A stretch of 64,000 nt of DNA from Selaginella tamariscina (GCA_003024785.1 PUQB01000423.1:62001-126000), one strand, 5' to 3'. Shown: positions 37,506-49,935, counted from the first letter of the stretch. The notes: generated from the sequence alone by a model not told the origin. Numbers and translations are program-made.

Positions 37506-37729
37506 GAGTCGTAATTATTAAATGTAATTTATTTTTGTAATATTACGAGAATAATGTAAAAAGTGTTTCAATATTATCGATTCGTAAAAAAGGACATAAG
37601 GAAAATTTAAAAACGACTTTTAATGAGGAATATTCTAGATCCTTTTTAACTGGATCAACGGCCATTCTGCGACCACGTCATGAAAAAATGGATTAGGGCA
37701 GAAGGCTTGGGAGCTAGGGTTTGTGCGAG

Positions 37730-39420
37730 ATGTTTAAGCAGGGAGCGCTCTCCAGGGTGCCGGCACAAATGCGAGCAGCTCTTGAGAACAAACGCCATCA
37801 ATTCTGGGAGACGCAACCGGTACGCCGATTCAATCTATACATACACAAATACAGATGCATCTGGGCATTTATACTCTGTGTAAATACTGATGCGTATAGG
37901 TAGGACAATACAAGGATAAGGAGAATACGGATCTAGCGGATGGCCCAATTGAGCCACCACAGGAACTGTCTGAAGTGAAACAGGAGCCTTATAACCTGCC
38001 CGCTAATTATGAATGGTCTACCTGCGACATCAATTCGGATGATACAATGCGTGAGGTCTACAATCTTCTCACTAACAACTATGTTGAAGATGATGACAAT
38101 ATGTTCAGGTTCGATATATACGCATTTACATATATAGTGTGCTGATCATATTGTGAGTAATACTAGGGGCACTCAATATTCTGTGTGTGCGGCCTTATGC
38201 ATATTCAGATTAAATGTATAATGTGAGTCTTTTGTGCGTGTGCGTGTGCGTGTGATGCTTTTCTTCAAGCTTGCATGCTGTTAAATCTACTAATTTTAGT
38301 TGGTATGTGTATATATATAGGTTCGATTACTCGATTGATTTCCTAAGATGGGCACTTCGGCCACCGGGTTATTTCTCGGACTGGCATATCGGAGTCCGAG
38401 TTAAAGGCACGAAGAAGCTCGTCGCATTCATAACTGGGGTTCCGGCGAAGATCCGGGTCCGGGATACGGTCATTAACATGGCCGAGATCAACTTCTTGTG
38501 TGTTCATAAGAAGCTCCGTTCTAAGCGTCTTGCTCCTGTTTTGATCAAAGAGGTAACGAGGAGAGTCCATCTCAGGTAAACTGTTTCATATGTGTGTATG
38601 TGTATGCACATATGTATATCTGTTTCAAATTTGCTCTGTGTGAGGGAGGTTGCGTTGCTATATATATGTATATATATCGCATACATGACGTATGGATGTG
38701 CATAATGATGTTCATGATCTCACACACGCAATCTTATATACATAACAGGAACATGTGGCACGCAGCATACACAGCCGGAGTCGTGCTACCAACGCCGGTC
38801 GCTACATGCCAATACTGGCACAGATCACTAAATCCGAAGAAGCTCATCGAGGTCGGCTTCTCTCGTCTCGGACACCGTAACACAATGAGCCGGACAATCC
38901 GTCTATACAAACTCCCGACCGAGACAGTCACTCCGGGCTTTCGGAAAATGGAGAGACGCGATATCGGACAGGTCACGGAGTTACTTCGGACATACCTCGG
39001 ACAATTTGCAGTAACACCGGAGTTCACCGAGGCCGACGTGGAACACTGGTTACTCCCCGTTGATAACGTTGTAAGTAGCTACGTAGTAGAGAATCCGACT
39101 ACGCACCAGGTTACGGACTTCTGTAGCTTCTACACACTCCCGTCGTCAGTGATCGGGAATGAGCTATATTCCATGCTCAAGGCGGCATATTCTTATTACA
39201 ACGTGGCAAATGCGACCCCTATATGTCAGCTCATGAACGATGTGTTAATTATGGCTAAGCGGGAGGATTATGACGTGTTTAATGCGCTGGATATATAAAT
39301 GAGAGCTTTCTTAAGGAGCTTAAGTTTGGGCCTGGGGATGGACACCTGCATTATTATCTCTATAATTATAGGATGAAGGTGCCCCTTAAGCCTTCGGAGT
39401 TGGGACTGGTTCTGCTCTAA
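37730..39420 (+). CDS. NMT1: glycylpeptide N-tetradecanoyltransferase
   Basis: NMT transfers myristate from myristoyl-CoA to the N-terminal glycine of proteins in the cytosol. Exons: 37730-37819, 37900-38108, 38321-38575, 38749-39420. The start is the ATG at 37730 (an in-frame stop lies just upstream). Landmarks: F-W-E-T-Q-P then V-G-Q-Y across intron 1; F-R-F-D-Y across intron 2; [18 protein letters not shown] (about residues 152-170, acyl-CoA binding); [11 protein letters not shown]. As written the frame stops at 39298, but the usual C-terminus ([14 protein letters not shown]...G-L-V-L-L, stop 39418-39420) follows in another frame. Two extra bases in the TA run at 39291-39297 would explain this. 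Expected length about 407 residues, typical of the family. The C-terminal carboxylate is catalytic in NMT, so a real truncation would inactivate it; sequencing error is likelier. Confidence 0.94.
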
Positions 39421-40769
39421 TCGTGCTTTCTTTATCTTAATGTATTGGCGTTTTGCTCATTATTGTTTTTTAATTGTTTTTTTTTTTTAAAATAACTGTT
39501 CTTTTTGTGTTATTTACCTCTTTAAGTATAAGCCAAGGTTCGAGGATCGCTGTTGCACAATTTTTTTTAAATTTAAATTTAGAAGATTATTCATGATTTT
39601 TATTTCTTTTGGGATAATATTGTTCACATGTACCAAACTAATTGGATGGTTTAGATTTTATAAAAGAAATTTTAATTAAAAATAATAAACTCAGTCAAAA
39701 TTATCATTTTTCACATATTCAATTATATTTGTATATTAAAAAATATGTGTAAGTATGTATCTCATATGATATAATATAATATATGTAAAACACATATTCA
39801 ATAAAGAATCATAATTTAGTTATATTTGAACACACAGACACACGTTATACTTTTAAAACAGTACATATATATATATATAATAAACTACAAGAATAAATAT
39901 GCTTTAGATGGTCCCAAAGTTCGTTATGGGACGTTACTGAAACACAAACATATGTGAAGTTTAATATCTTAATTGTTTCTTAATATAGTAAATTTTTTTT
40001 TTATTTAAATAGTATATGAAAAGTGTTTAAAGAGCTCTATTTTATATTTTAAAAACTTACACACATATAAAAAGTAAAGACACGTGTTGAAATTTAAATT
40101 TAATAATGAAATTGAGTTTCACACAACATAATTTAAATAACACTATTTAATACTGCAATTACCATTTTGAAATTAAGTCTTTAATTAAAATATATCTTAA
40201 GATAATATTTTATTTCTTAAAAACAATTGTTTTGAACTGCTATTGTTAAGATAAGAAGAATATAATATATTTTAAGAATATGTCTTAATTGGATTTATTT
40301 TTTTATAGCGTAAAAAAATTATGATTAGATGTCTTAAATCTTTTGTAAATATATGTTAAAAGCGTATTTTTAAATAGCTTTAAAAGATTAAAATATATTA
40401 ATAGAATTTTATGTTTAAGTGTTATAGTATTTCATTACACATTATGTTTGTGCATGTATATTTATTAAATTATATATTAAAGTTGCCTCGTGACAAATCG
40501 TGCTGTACCGTTTCAATTTTGAATATGATTTTATATATTACATGTATAAGTATGTTATTAGTTTGGAATTTATTATTTTAATCTTTATTTATAATGTTAG
40601 AGTTCTATTTGAAAAATAATAATCTTATGCATTATGAAATTATATCATAAGATAAATGGATACACATATTTAAAAACACATAAATATTATATATATATAT
40701 ATATTTTGAGGATATAGCAAACTGAATGTTATTTAAAATTTAGTTCGCCAAATTATAATACTTTAAACG
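39421..40769. other. AT-rich intergenic region NMT/DDX47
   Basis: About 1.35 kb, very AT-rich, with short T runs (39473-39488), TATATA tracts (39869-39880, 40688-40704) and no gene or repeat I can name. The NMT 3' end and DDX47 promoter must lie here. Confidence 0.55.
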
Positions 40770-40801
40770 TTTAGGGGTAGGGTTTACAGAGGTTTAGGGT
40801 T
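40770..40801 (+). promoter_or_regulatory. telo-box cluster upstream of DDX47
   Basis: Three TTTAGGG-like units lie 12-43 bases before the start codon: TTTAGGGG at about 40770, TAGGGTTTA at 40778-40786 and TTTAGGGT at 40793-40800. In plants the telo-box (AAACCCTAA) is typical of 5' regions of ribosome-biogenesis and translation genes, which fits this gene. Confidence 0.7.
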
Positions 40802-40812
40802 GTTTGTTGGCG

Positions 40813-40997
40813 ATGGAGGAATTCCTGGCTCTTGGCCTCTGTGAGGAGCTCGCGAGCGCCTGTGCTGCCATCGGATGGAAATCGCCCACAAAAATCCAGT
40901 CGGAAGTGATTCCGCACGCTCTCAATGGTAACGTATAGACATGTAGCAGACATACGATGTGTGTGTACACACACAACACGCACACACACACACTCAC

Positions 40998-41040
<43 letters not shown>

Positions 41041-43030
41041 CCTAACAAATAAGTGTATTTACATGCATTATGTGTCTATGATATTGATTCGATTTGTTAT
41101 GTCTATGTATGTACATATATACATGTTTAAGAAAATATGCCGGTATGTAACAATCAGAAAGTGCAGGGAAAGATATAATCGGTCTGGCAGAAACAGGCTC
41201 TGGAAAAACTGCAGCTTTTCTAATGCCAATTCTTCAGGCATTGTTGAACTTGCCTTCATCTCAACCATTCTTTGCCTGCATTCTAACTCCAAACAGGTTA
41301 CACGCATGTATGCACATGCATACATAATATGTTATCTTATCTGTTGTAATCTTACAGGGAGCTGGCACTTCAAATTGCACAACAGGTTGAGGGTTTGGGT
41401 TCTGGAATTGGCGTGAGATGTGTCACGGTAGTATTTATAAAACAACTTGTATAGTGTTATTAACATAAAATTTCAGCTTATAGGTGGAATTAACATGGTT
41501 GATCAAACAATTGCGTTGGCAAAGAGACCACACATTATTGTAAGTATTTGTTTTAAGGTCACACACACACATAAATACCTACATATGTACAAACATAGAC
41601 TGTTCACAACATTCTAGGTGGCAACACCAGGAAGGTTGGTGGATCATCTCTCCAACACGAAAGGATTCAATCTTCGAGCATTAAAATACCTTGTAAGAAC
41701 TATATATACACACACATATAATGTGTTTGTGTGTGTAGAACAATTAAAATCGGCACTTTGTTATAGGTTTTGGATGAAGCCGATAAAATGCTTGATCAGG
41801 ACTTTGAGGAAGAACTAAATACAGTTCTACAGTGCATTTCTAAAGAACGAAAGACTTACTTATTCTCTGCTACCATGACAAAGAAGGTGTTAATCTTCCG
41901 ACGGAAATATGTGTGCTGTCATGACAAAGAAGATCTTATACTTAAGCTTCCGAAGGAAAAATGTGTGTTTTGTGTGTCTCTGTACGTGTGTGTGCCTGTG
42001 AAGCTTCATGATTACTTGCTTGAGAGCATAATATGTTTTTATTACATAATACACACACACCTACACCTACTTACTAACATACACTTTCAGGTGGCAAAAC
42101 TCCAGAGAGCGTGCCTCAAAAAATCCTGTAAAGGTAAATGCATGTATATATTCTATATGTATATATATCTTTAATTACTTTTAGGTGGAGGTTTCGACAA
42201 AATACGCGACACCTCAGAATCTTAAACAAGAGCTTCTATTAGTTCCATCCAAGGATAAGGTACGCTTGACATCATACACACACACAACACACGGACCTTT
42301 ATATATATATATATGCTATGTATATATAGTTCCTGACTGCGTTACCGTGAATATCACAGCGTTTATATCTGGTTTACCTCTTAAACCAGCTTTATGGAAG
42401 CAAGATTATGGTGTTTACAAGGACATGCGATTCAACACAGACCCTGTCTGTACTCCTACGTAACTTAGGCCTTTCTGCTGTTCCTATCAACGGTCAAATG
42501 AACCAGGTACACACGCACACGCACACGCACACACACGTGCATATATGCATATGTGAGCTTTCTTTCAGAATAAAAGGATAGGTGCCCTTTCTAAGTTCAA
42601 GGCTGGGGAACGAGAAGTTCTTATATGCACTGATGTGGCTAGTAGAGGGCTGGACATAGTTTGGTGTTGATGTTGTGATAAGCTATGACTTGCCTTCTAA
42701 TTCTAAGGTAATTAACTTAATGGCATAATGTACGTATGTGTATGTACATGTGTGTGTTCTTTCAGGACTACATACACAGAGTTGGAAGAACAGCCCGTGC
42801 TGGCAAATCTGGTCGTGCAATCGCGTTTGTGACAGAGTACGATTGGCCGACATGTTTAACAATTGAGCAAGCTCTGGGTACGATAAATTTATCTGCTTTA
42901 TTCAATAATACATACAACCTACACATGCATTTACTCTGCAGGGAAGAAGCTATTACCTCTTGAATTCCGTGGGACGAAGTTAAACTACTTCAAGAACGTG
43001 TTCTGGATGCACAAAGGATCGCTAACATGG

Positions 43031-43076
<46 letters not shown>

Positions 43077-43260
43077 CTATTTGTATATATACGCATAGTT
43101 TGTAATGGTTAATATTCTTGCAGCAACTGAAAGAACAGCAAGGGGGAAAGAAGAGGAGAACGAGAGAGCGGACGATGCAGAGGACATTTTAAGCACAGCC
43201 CGAAAGAAATCGTTTAAAAAGACGCCAAGCGTAGGTATAAATATAAGTTTTGTTATCTAG
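40813..43260 (+). CDS. DDX47: DEAD-box RNA helicase, DDX47/RRP3 type
   Basis: DDX47/Rrp3 (Arabidopsis RH10) is a nucleolar ATP-dependent helicase for 18S rRNA maturation. Exons: 40813-40927, 41167-41296, 41358-41427, 41477-41539, 41618-41692, 41767-41886, 42091-42133, 42185-42259, 42360-42506, 42569-42707, 42766-42877, 42942-43029, 43124-43260. About 437 residues. Motifs: Q motif (P-T-K-I-Q, 25-29), I A-E-T-G-S-G-K-T (46-53), Ia T-P-N-R-E-L (79-84; N where T is usual), D-E-A-D (154-157), S-A-T (185-187), [10 protein letters not shown] (from 329). K-L-Q-R-A-C-L-K and the C-terminal region favour DDX47 over other DEAD proteins. Four one-base changes are needed for a continuous frame (A run 42118-42123, G at 42659, G run 42971-42973, G run 43142-43146); exon phases then close exactly, so these are probably sequence errors. 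Confidence 0.93.
41002..41037 (+). repeat. (GA)n microsatellite in DDX47 intron 1
   Basis: About 18 GA units inside the first intron, preceded by a CA-rich tract. Confidence 0.92.
43030..43076 (+). repeat. (TC)n(AC)n microsatellite in DDX47 last intron
   Basis: About 12 TC units followed directly by about 11 AC units at the 5' end of the intron. The donor GT is itself the start of the tract. Confidence 0.9.
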
Positions 43261-43733
43261 TGAAATTTGTCTGTGCGTGTGCGTGTGCGTGTTGTCCAAA
43301 CTTGTTTTACGTCTATGCATGTCCGTGTGATCTATACTCAAGCAAAGGATTTTAAATGTTTATTTTTAATTTTAAATATATATTGTACTATTGTTAATAA
43401 GTTATTTTGCCATAGAAAAATATTGGTTAAATTTTAAGTGTACACGTTTGTACATTTATTTACACGTTTGGTTATTTTGGATTGGGTTTAATTTGATGGC
43501 TTCATCGAGCATTAAATGAAGATATTATGATATATTAATATCTTAATAATATTATATGTTAATATTTCATCTTAATAATGTTATATGCTGAAGGTGCATG
43601 ACATAATATATCTCAATTAATTTGGTTAATCAAATTTATTTTGGTCCTAAACTTTATTTAATAACTAGCCTAATACCGTCAATCTAGCTTATACAAGTAA
43701 TATTCCTTAGCATGTAGAGTGATTAATAACTCA
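43261..43733. other. AT-rich DNA downstream of DDX47
   Basis: Presumed 3' flank of DDX47; TG-rich near 43272-43292 and AT-rich after. Nothing else seen. Confidence 0.5.
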
Positions 43734-45011
43734 TGATCGTTTTGCACCAGCCCTTAACTTAGCATGCACAAATTAAGTAAGAGTTAAGAGTGAATTGGAT
43801 TTGCCCCTTAGTTAAGGGTGAAATTGATTTGCATCAACTCTTCTCTAAAAGAAAAGTTAAGGGTTTGGGATCAACTTAAATTAAGGAATTATGTTAAGAA
43901 TAATTGATTTGTACTTGTCAATTTTTAATGTTTTAATTTAAATAAAAGGATTGTGTTAACAGCAATGAATTTGTACATATACTTATAATGAAATTATTAA
44001 GAGCAATGAATTTAAATATTGCTTTTAATATAATATATTTTATATTTACATTTAAGTTAAGATTATTAACTTAATTATTTTTATAAGAATTTCACATATC
44101 TATAATTAATTTTAACATTGTATGTTAAGTTGTAATAAATAAATTTTTCAAATTTGTAATAAATATTTTTAACCACTTTAAAATATATTTATAATATCAT
44201 GATCTAAATAATATGTAATTTTTATTAACATTTAAAGTGATTTTAATATTATAAAAAGTTTAAAATATGGTATGCAATACATATTGGATTTTATACTCAT
44301 AAAATTATATACTTATATATAATATTGTATATAGGTACATTCTATAGATAATTAAAACTTTATATATTTTGGATACGTTTAACAAGTAAAAACTTCATAA
44401 AAAATATTATATATACATGCATGTGTTAACGTGTGTATACATGTATTTGCACTCCATATTTTTATTTATTGGTGCATGCACGCAGGATACACATATGCAT
44501 ACACACACACCCCCTAATCGGTCTACAATGCATCATCATAGAAATTAGGACAGAATGAGAATATACTTTCAAAACATTCATCTGTATTGTTTTTTTTTTA
44601 TTTTAATTATGTGATAAAATAAAAATATAACATTACACATGAAAAATATATTTATTTTAAGGTTGTAAAAAAGGTGGCCGAGCTCATAAATGGCCTTGAA
44701 ATTCCAAGAAGAACATGCATAGTCATTAATGGTGCCTAAGGAACCCCTCCCCTCCATTAAATTTTCTTTATAATTTCTTATTGTTCCCTTAAAATAAATT
44801 AAGTTAAGGAATTATTGCAAATTCACTGCCCTTAATGATTAAACCCTTATAAAATCTTTTTTTAAGTTAAGGGTCGTGCAAATTCAATGCCTTAACAATT
44901 AAATTCTTAAAAATGTTAAGTAAGTGATTACTAATTTAAGGGCGAGTGCAAATCCATTTTTCCTTACTTAAGCTCACTTAAGTTAAATTAAGAACTAGTG
45001 CAAAACGACCC
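43734..45011. mobile_element. non-coding element with terminal inverted repeats (about 1.28 kb)
   Basis: The left end reads GATCGTTTTGCACCAGCCCTT and the right end, reverse-complemented, GGTCGTTTTGCACTAGTTCTT, about 20 of 28 bases alike. TCA lies immediately outside both ends, a possible 3-base target duplication. Subterminal DNA repeats TTAAGGG and GCAAATTCA-type units on both sides. There is no coding capacity; a non-autonomous DNA transposon, possibly Harbinger-like from the GG(G)TCGTTTTGCAC ends, is the simplest reading. Confidence 0.65.
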
Positions 45012-45950
45012 TCAATAGTTGAAATGTCTAGTAGTAATTTAATATTTTCATTAGTTAATGTTGCTTATTTTTGAGTGATAGTTAATTCAAAATTGTAACA
45101 ATTAATACTTTTTTGAAGTCTTAATTATTTTATTCGTTAGTTATTTTTTGACACTAACATGTAATCGCTTCCGTAACCATGTGGTATACACGTGATCATT
45201 CTTATTGGTTTAATTATTGATCAAGCATACGATTAAATATATAATTTTTAGTAAACCCACTTTATTTACTTATTGAACCATGGTAGAGGTTGATTAAATT
45301 AAGACTAAAAAATTATAATTGTTACAGTCCTTAATAATTAAGTTATGTACTTTTTATTGATTCAACTTAGGCAGATGTGTGAGTTCACTAACGAGTTCGC
45401 TAGTAAGTTGTAAATAAATTGGAGAACGTATACATAAGTCTCTCTCTCTCCACGAGTGACTAATGTGCGTGCGTTGCACGCCAGTATTGCATGTCCATGC
45501 AGAATAATCAATGAATATTCCTACAAATCTTAGTCGGTGCAGAAATGAAATGTAGTACTTGATTTTAAAAAAAAAATTCAGCCATAGTAAACAAAGATGA
45601 GCTAGATTCTAAAGTTTTTAAATTAATGTTATATATGGAAAGTTTTTGTTAATTTAAAAGGCATTAATTATTTAGCGTTAAAAATTTATAGATAATGTAG
45701 AGAATTATTCCCCAATAGATGTCCTAAAGAAAAGTGTATTTACTTCATATTTAAAAAGTGTCAGTCTTTAATGAATATATATTCATGTACAATATGATAA
45801 GGGGTATATAAATTCCAGAACGTGGAATGGTTCAAAGAAGACAAACAATATAGTTATTTAGTACAATTATAAATTTGAAAGGAGGCTAAAAAAATAAATA
45901 ATAAATATTTAAATAATAATTTTATAGTAGTTAACCTCGAGGACATGTTG
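45012..45950. other. AT-rich intergenic DNA
   Basis: No gene. Near 45440-45490 a (TC)n tract is followed by TGCGTGCGTTGCACGCCA, a small hairpin also seen in related form near 26985. Confidence 0.5.
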
Positions 45951-48900
45951 ATTACGTCCTGGAACAAACTCCCCCCCTCTCGACATTGAATTGAGCCACT
46001 GTGCACCTATGGGCACACTTGGAGGACGGTGGGTGATGGCAATGACAGGGAGATGGCCATCTTAATATTCAATAAATATTTTATTATACTTTATTAAGTC
46101 ATTTATAATCAATCTCAGAAGGACTATCACAAATAATGTTGTGTTGTCCATGGAAAATAAACCTTGGTGCCAAGGATTCCTAATACCAACATAAAAAATG
46201 TGTAATTAAAATACCTGGACAAATTTACACAAGTTGGGTATTCTTGTTGTGTTCATATTGAATAGCACCCATAAGCCCTGAAGTTGGCGCTTGTAAGACA
46301 AATTTGTGCTCCACATATAGAGTTTGATGTCGAACTCATACCCTAACACTTTATTCTACCTGTGTAACATCATATCGCCCAATCTTTATTGTGAACAACT
46401 TGTTCTTGTACTAACATCTTCTTTTGACTTTGGAATGGGTCGAAACTTAATTTATTTCTAGTAGAGAAATGTTCATTCCTAATACTTGGTCCGTTTTGGC
46501 ACTGTGGTGTACTCATACTCTAGCCTGTGAGAGTCTTTTTGCTTCATTGGACTAAATGGACTTCTCTTATAGCATTTAGTTTCCTTCTCAATCACTTAGT
46601 TTCTAAGTGGGATCCCTATTCCAAGAGAAACATCATTGATCAAGTTGATTATGTTGAATGTAACTAACTTGGTGTTAGTTCTTGCAAAATTAAATTATTC
46701 TTTGGTGGTCTCGTCACATTGTGGTGTCCAGCAAATGACACATAACTTCTCAAACATTATAAAAACGCATTGACAAGGTCTATATGAGTGACATCAACAA
46801 TGTTAGCATTATGTCTCGGCCTGGTTCAGCAAAGTTTGTTGTTAGAACCATAGCTTTATGTTCATCTAAGCCCTATGATATTGACGTTTAGTGAAGTGAA
46901 TACATGGAAGCCTTGTTTGCATACCTACAAAGTATGTCCACTTTAATGATTCTTTTGCTCCATCCACCATGCTAACCATGTGTTTAATTTCATGATGTCT
47001 TTTACTGACACATTTTTAGCAATCCAAAAAACATGTACCATGTCTGTATATTCATCTGATCCTTAGTAGTGTATGCCTTCATATGTTCATAATGGATGAA
47101 AAATGTATATACTTCTTCATGTGTTGTCAAAGGCTCATAGTGAAATAAAAAAAACAACCACGCTCACATAGTACATTATTGCTAAAGATGTTTCTCACAA
47201 CAATCTAGCATGTTGTAGCCTCATCTCCATGAATCCTTTGATTTGGTTTCCTCAAAACTTGATTAAATTACAAAGTCAATTAGTTTTCTCTATAGTTCAT
47301 GTGCCTCAGCATCTCGGTTTTCATTTCACACCCGACAACCATCAAAATTGATTTTAAACTGGCCAACAAACTTTTGTAATATAAATGGCCAAAACTTACT
47401 TGTGATCATAGATGAATATCTCCATTATACTCTAGTCATAGACTTTGTGTGTGATCAAAACAAATAGGCTTTCTGAAGATCTCCACCTAGCTGTAGTTTG
47501 TTAATGAAATGAACACTTAAGTTTTCACTTACTAAAGACAAATTAAACACATGTGGAACTCCTAAAGAACTTTGATTAGGAAAGATGAATGACTCCAAAA
47601 AAAGCTCATAAACAATTCTTCAAATGTAATAATCCATTTAGTCTTTCCAATGCACTTGTTGTTTTTTTTTTTGTTGCTACAAAAAATCACTTAAAAATTG
47701 AATAAATTTTACAACCACTTAAAACAACCTCAATCGAGGTTCTCACTCAACACATCCTTGATGCCAAGGTTGTCACTATACCAAGCCTCGATGCCAAGGA
47801 TTGCAAATGGTACATCCTCGATGTCAAGGTTGTCAACATGCAAATGTATTGGAATAGTTAACAACATAGACAATAAAATATGGGGATCACTATGCAAATT
47901 TTTTTAAAACCTTGGCAATGAGGATCAAATGTAGGGATCCAGAAACTCAACAAGGGGGTATATGTGACTTACTTGTGATTGTTCATTAACGAGATAAGTT
48001 CTTCAAGAATTCATTAACGGTTATTCTAGTGGCTCCAAATACATTATCTTCCATTAGGTGTACAAAGATAATGTCCGATACAATATCCATTATAATAGAA
48101 TCTACATAAGTTCTGGGAGTAAGTGCAACATGTTCTTTTACCTTCTTCATTAATGCTTCCCTAGCGATGCCAAAGACATGGCATTTATGTGTTCTAATAT
48201 GAATCACTAAATGAGACATTGTTGTATCTGCATAGACAACGGTACTTTGTCACATCGCATGTGTCCTACATTCAAGTTGCAAACCACATTATTTATAACA
48301 TAGCTTTTCTTCCCTAAGAGTTATCGAACTCACTCTAGGCCTCGATCTTAGAGTAAATCTCTAAAACGATCTTAACTACAATTGTTGAAAGAACATTCTA
48401 GGTTAACGCATGCAAGATGTCCTCTACAACGATTAAATTGAACTGCACCATTGAAATCCTTCCACTTGGACTTGTTGCTTCTCTTTAAAATGTGACCATC
48501 ATCTTTTTGCCTCATGCCATCAATTGTTTATGTTCCTGCAAGTGATAAAGGTGGAAGTTCAAACACGATATTACCATTGTATGTAAAAGGGACTTTATGA
48601 CATAAACATATGCGACAAATGCTAAGTAATTACCTCGCTATCTGATTCTTCTTTAGTAAATTGTTGTATAGTAAATGTTTCTTTGTAAGAAATGTTATTT
48701 ATAAATAAAGCATTTAAAGGAATTATGTTAAATTCATTTGTGCAGGGCTCACCTTCTATAAATTGGGTGTTTATAGACTATCCTGAATTACCCAATGTGG
48801 TATCCATGTCAATGACTTCTTTCCATACAACAAAAAACTCCAACCAAAGTGAAGGATCTACTTTGTAAATGCCATTTTTAGGGGAAATCACCTTAGCAAT

Positions 48901-48970
48901 GTTATTGTTTATATGCATAGTGCAATGGTTCGAAACGTTGAAATGTGCATGGAAAACAAAACTATCTTCT
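45950..48970 (-). pseudogene. degenerate mobile-element coding region, zinc-binding-like
   Basis: The minus strand shows stop-interrupted protein-like stretches. About 48958-48780 reads ...I-Y-K-V-D-P-S-L-W-L-E-F-F. About 48530-48390 reads K-W-K-D-F-N-G-A-V-Q-F-N-R-C-R-G-H-L-A-C then E-C-S-F-N-N-C, a Cys/His pattern as in uncharacterised transposon proteins that continue C-x-x-C and ...H-T-C. The stretch 48219-47986 follows with H-I-R-T-H-K-C-H-V. Weaker fragments continue to about 46000. The superfamily is unknown. The region also holds palindrome copies near 46166, 47748, 47786, 47813 and 47918. Confidence 0.45.
47747..47935. repeat. cluster of four dispersed palindromes
   Basis: ACATCCTTGATGCCAAGGTTGT, GCCTCGATGCCAAGGATT, CATCCTCGATGTCAAGGTTG and ACCTTGGCAATGAGGAT, with the first three spaced about 30-35 bases and separated by TGTCA-type linkers. 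Confidence 0.82.
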
Positions 48971-49935
48971 TCAGTAAACTATCAAACTGAAGAAGAGTTC
49001 CCTCTTTGAAATCATATTGCCGTGAATAATGGATAATGGAAATACTTATATAACCCATGAAAAATGTAAAAAACGAATGATAAGGAAATACAAAAAGTTT
49101 CAATTTCCTAAAATTTATGAATATATAACTAGAGAAAATAGCATTGTCATAACAATTATTATGTTTAGATACTTTATTAGAAGAAATTCTACATGTAAAT
49201 AATGTTTCATATATAGCCTTAAATAAATATCCAGAGACATGATTAATTAATAATTATCATGATGAGTATTGACAATCACATATATTTTTGTTAAGTTAAG
49301 ATATTACCAATACAATCTGGAAATTGCTTACATAACCATTGCGTCACTTGCCATATGTGTGTGACATGAAAATCACCACGTGTTTTTTTATAAAATGGAT
49401 TTGGTAGTTAGGGTTTTTAGATCTAGGGTGGCTAGGGATACATGGTGATTGAGTAGTCTCTTCTACACTAGTGGATTAAATATTTCTTCAATAAATTATC
49501 TTCATTCATTCACTAATTCACAATTCAATCAAGTAATTAGATTCTTCACCAATTTTTTTTGTGAATTTGTTCATTGATCTATTTGCAATCATACTTTCTT
49601 ATTTTATGTTGGATTCCTTTATATTTCTTTGTTTTTTTTTTTGGGGCATTTTGTTCTTGTTTGGGGTAATATTTATGGATTTCAAGATCTAAATAGATAC
49701 TTTCCATGTATTTTAGAATTTCTAGTTCTACACTCACTCTTCGACAATTGTCAGATCCTTTTACATACAAGCTTTCTACTATGATAAACAATTATTCATC
49801 TCCAAGGTATGTTCATCTACATTAATTGTGTTTGTATCACATGTAATGTTTATATCCCAAGGTGATATGCAATTGAATCTCCTTCGCTCTAATTTTATAT
49901 CTCTTGTTTGAGAATGTTTGATGCATATCACACTC

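Larger units (their letters stand above)
36998..37729. other. intergenic region MRL1/NMT with two small hairpins
   Basis: AT-rich spacer. It holds a hairpin at 37084-37156 and another at 37444-37505, both with CCAC/GTGG-containing arms. TAGGGTTT at about 37715-37722, just before the NMT start codon, is a telo-box-like motif (AAACCCTA on the other strand). Confidence 0.6.

Noticed and set aside
41063-41416. 117-residue frame overlapping DDX47
   Set aside because: It reads exon 2 out of frame plus introns.
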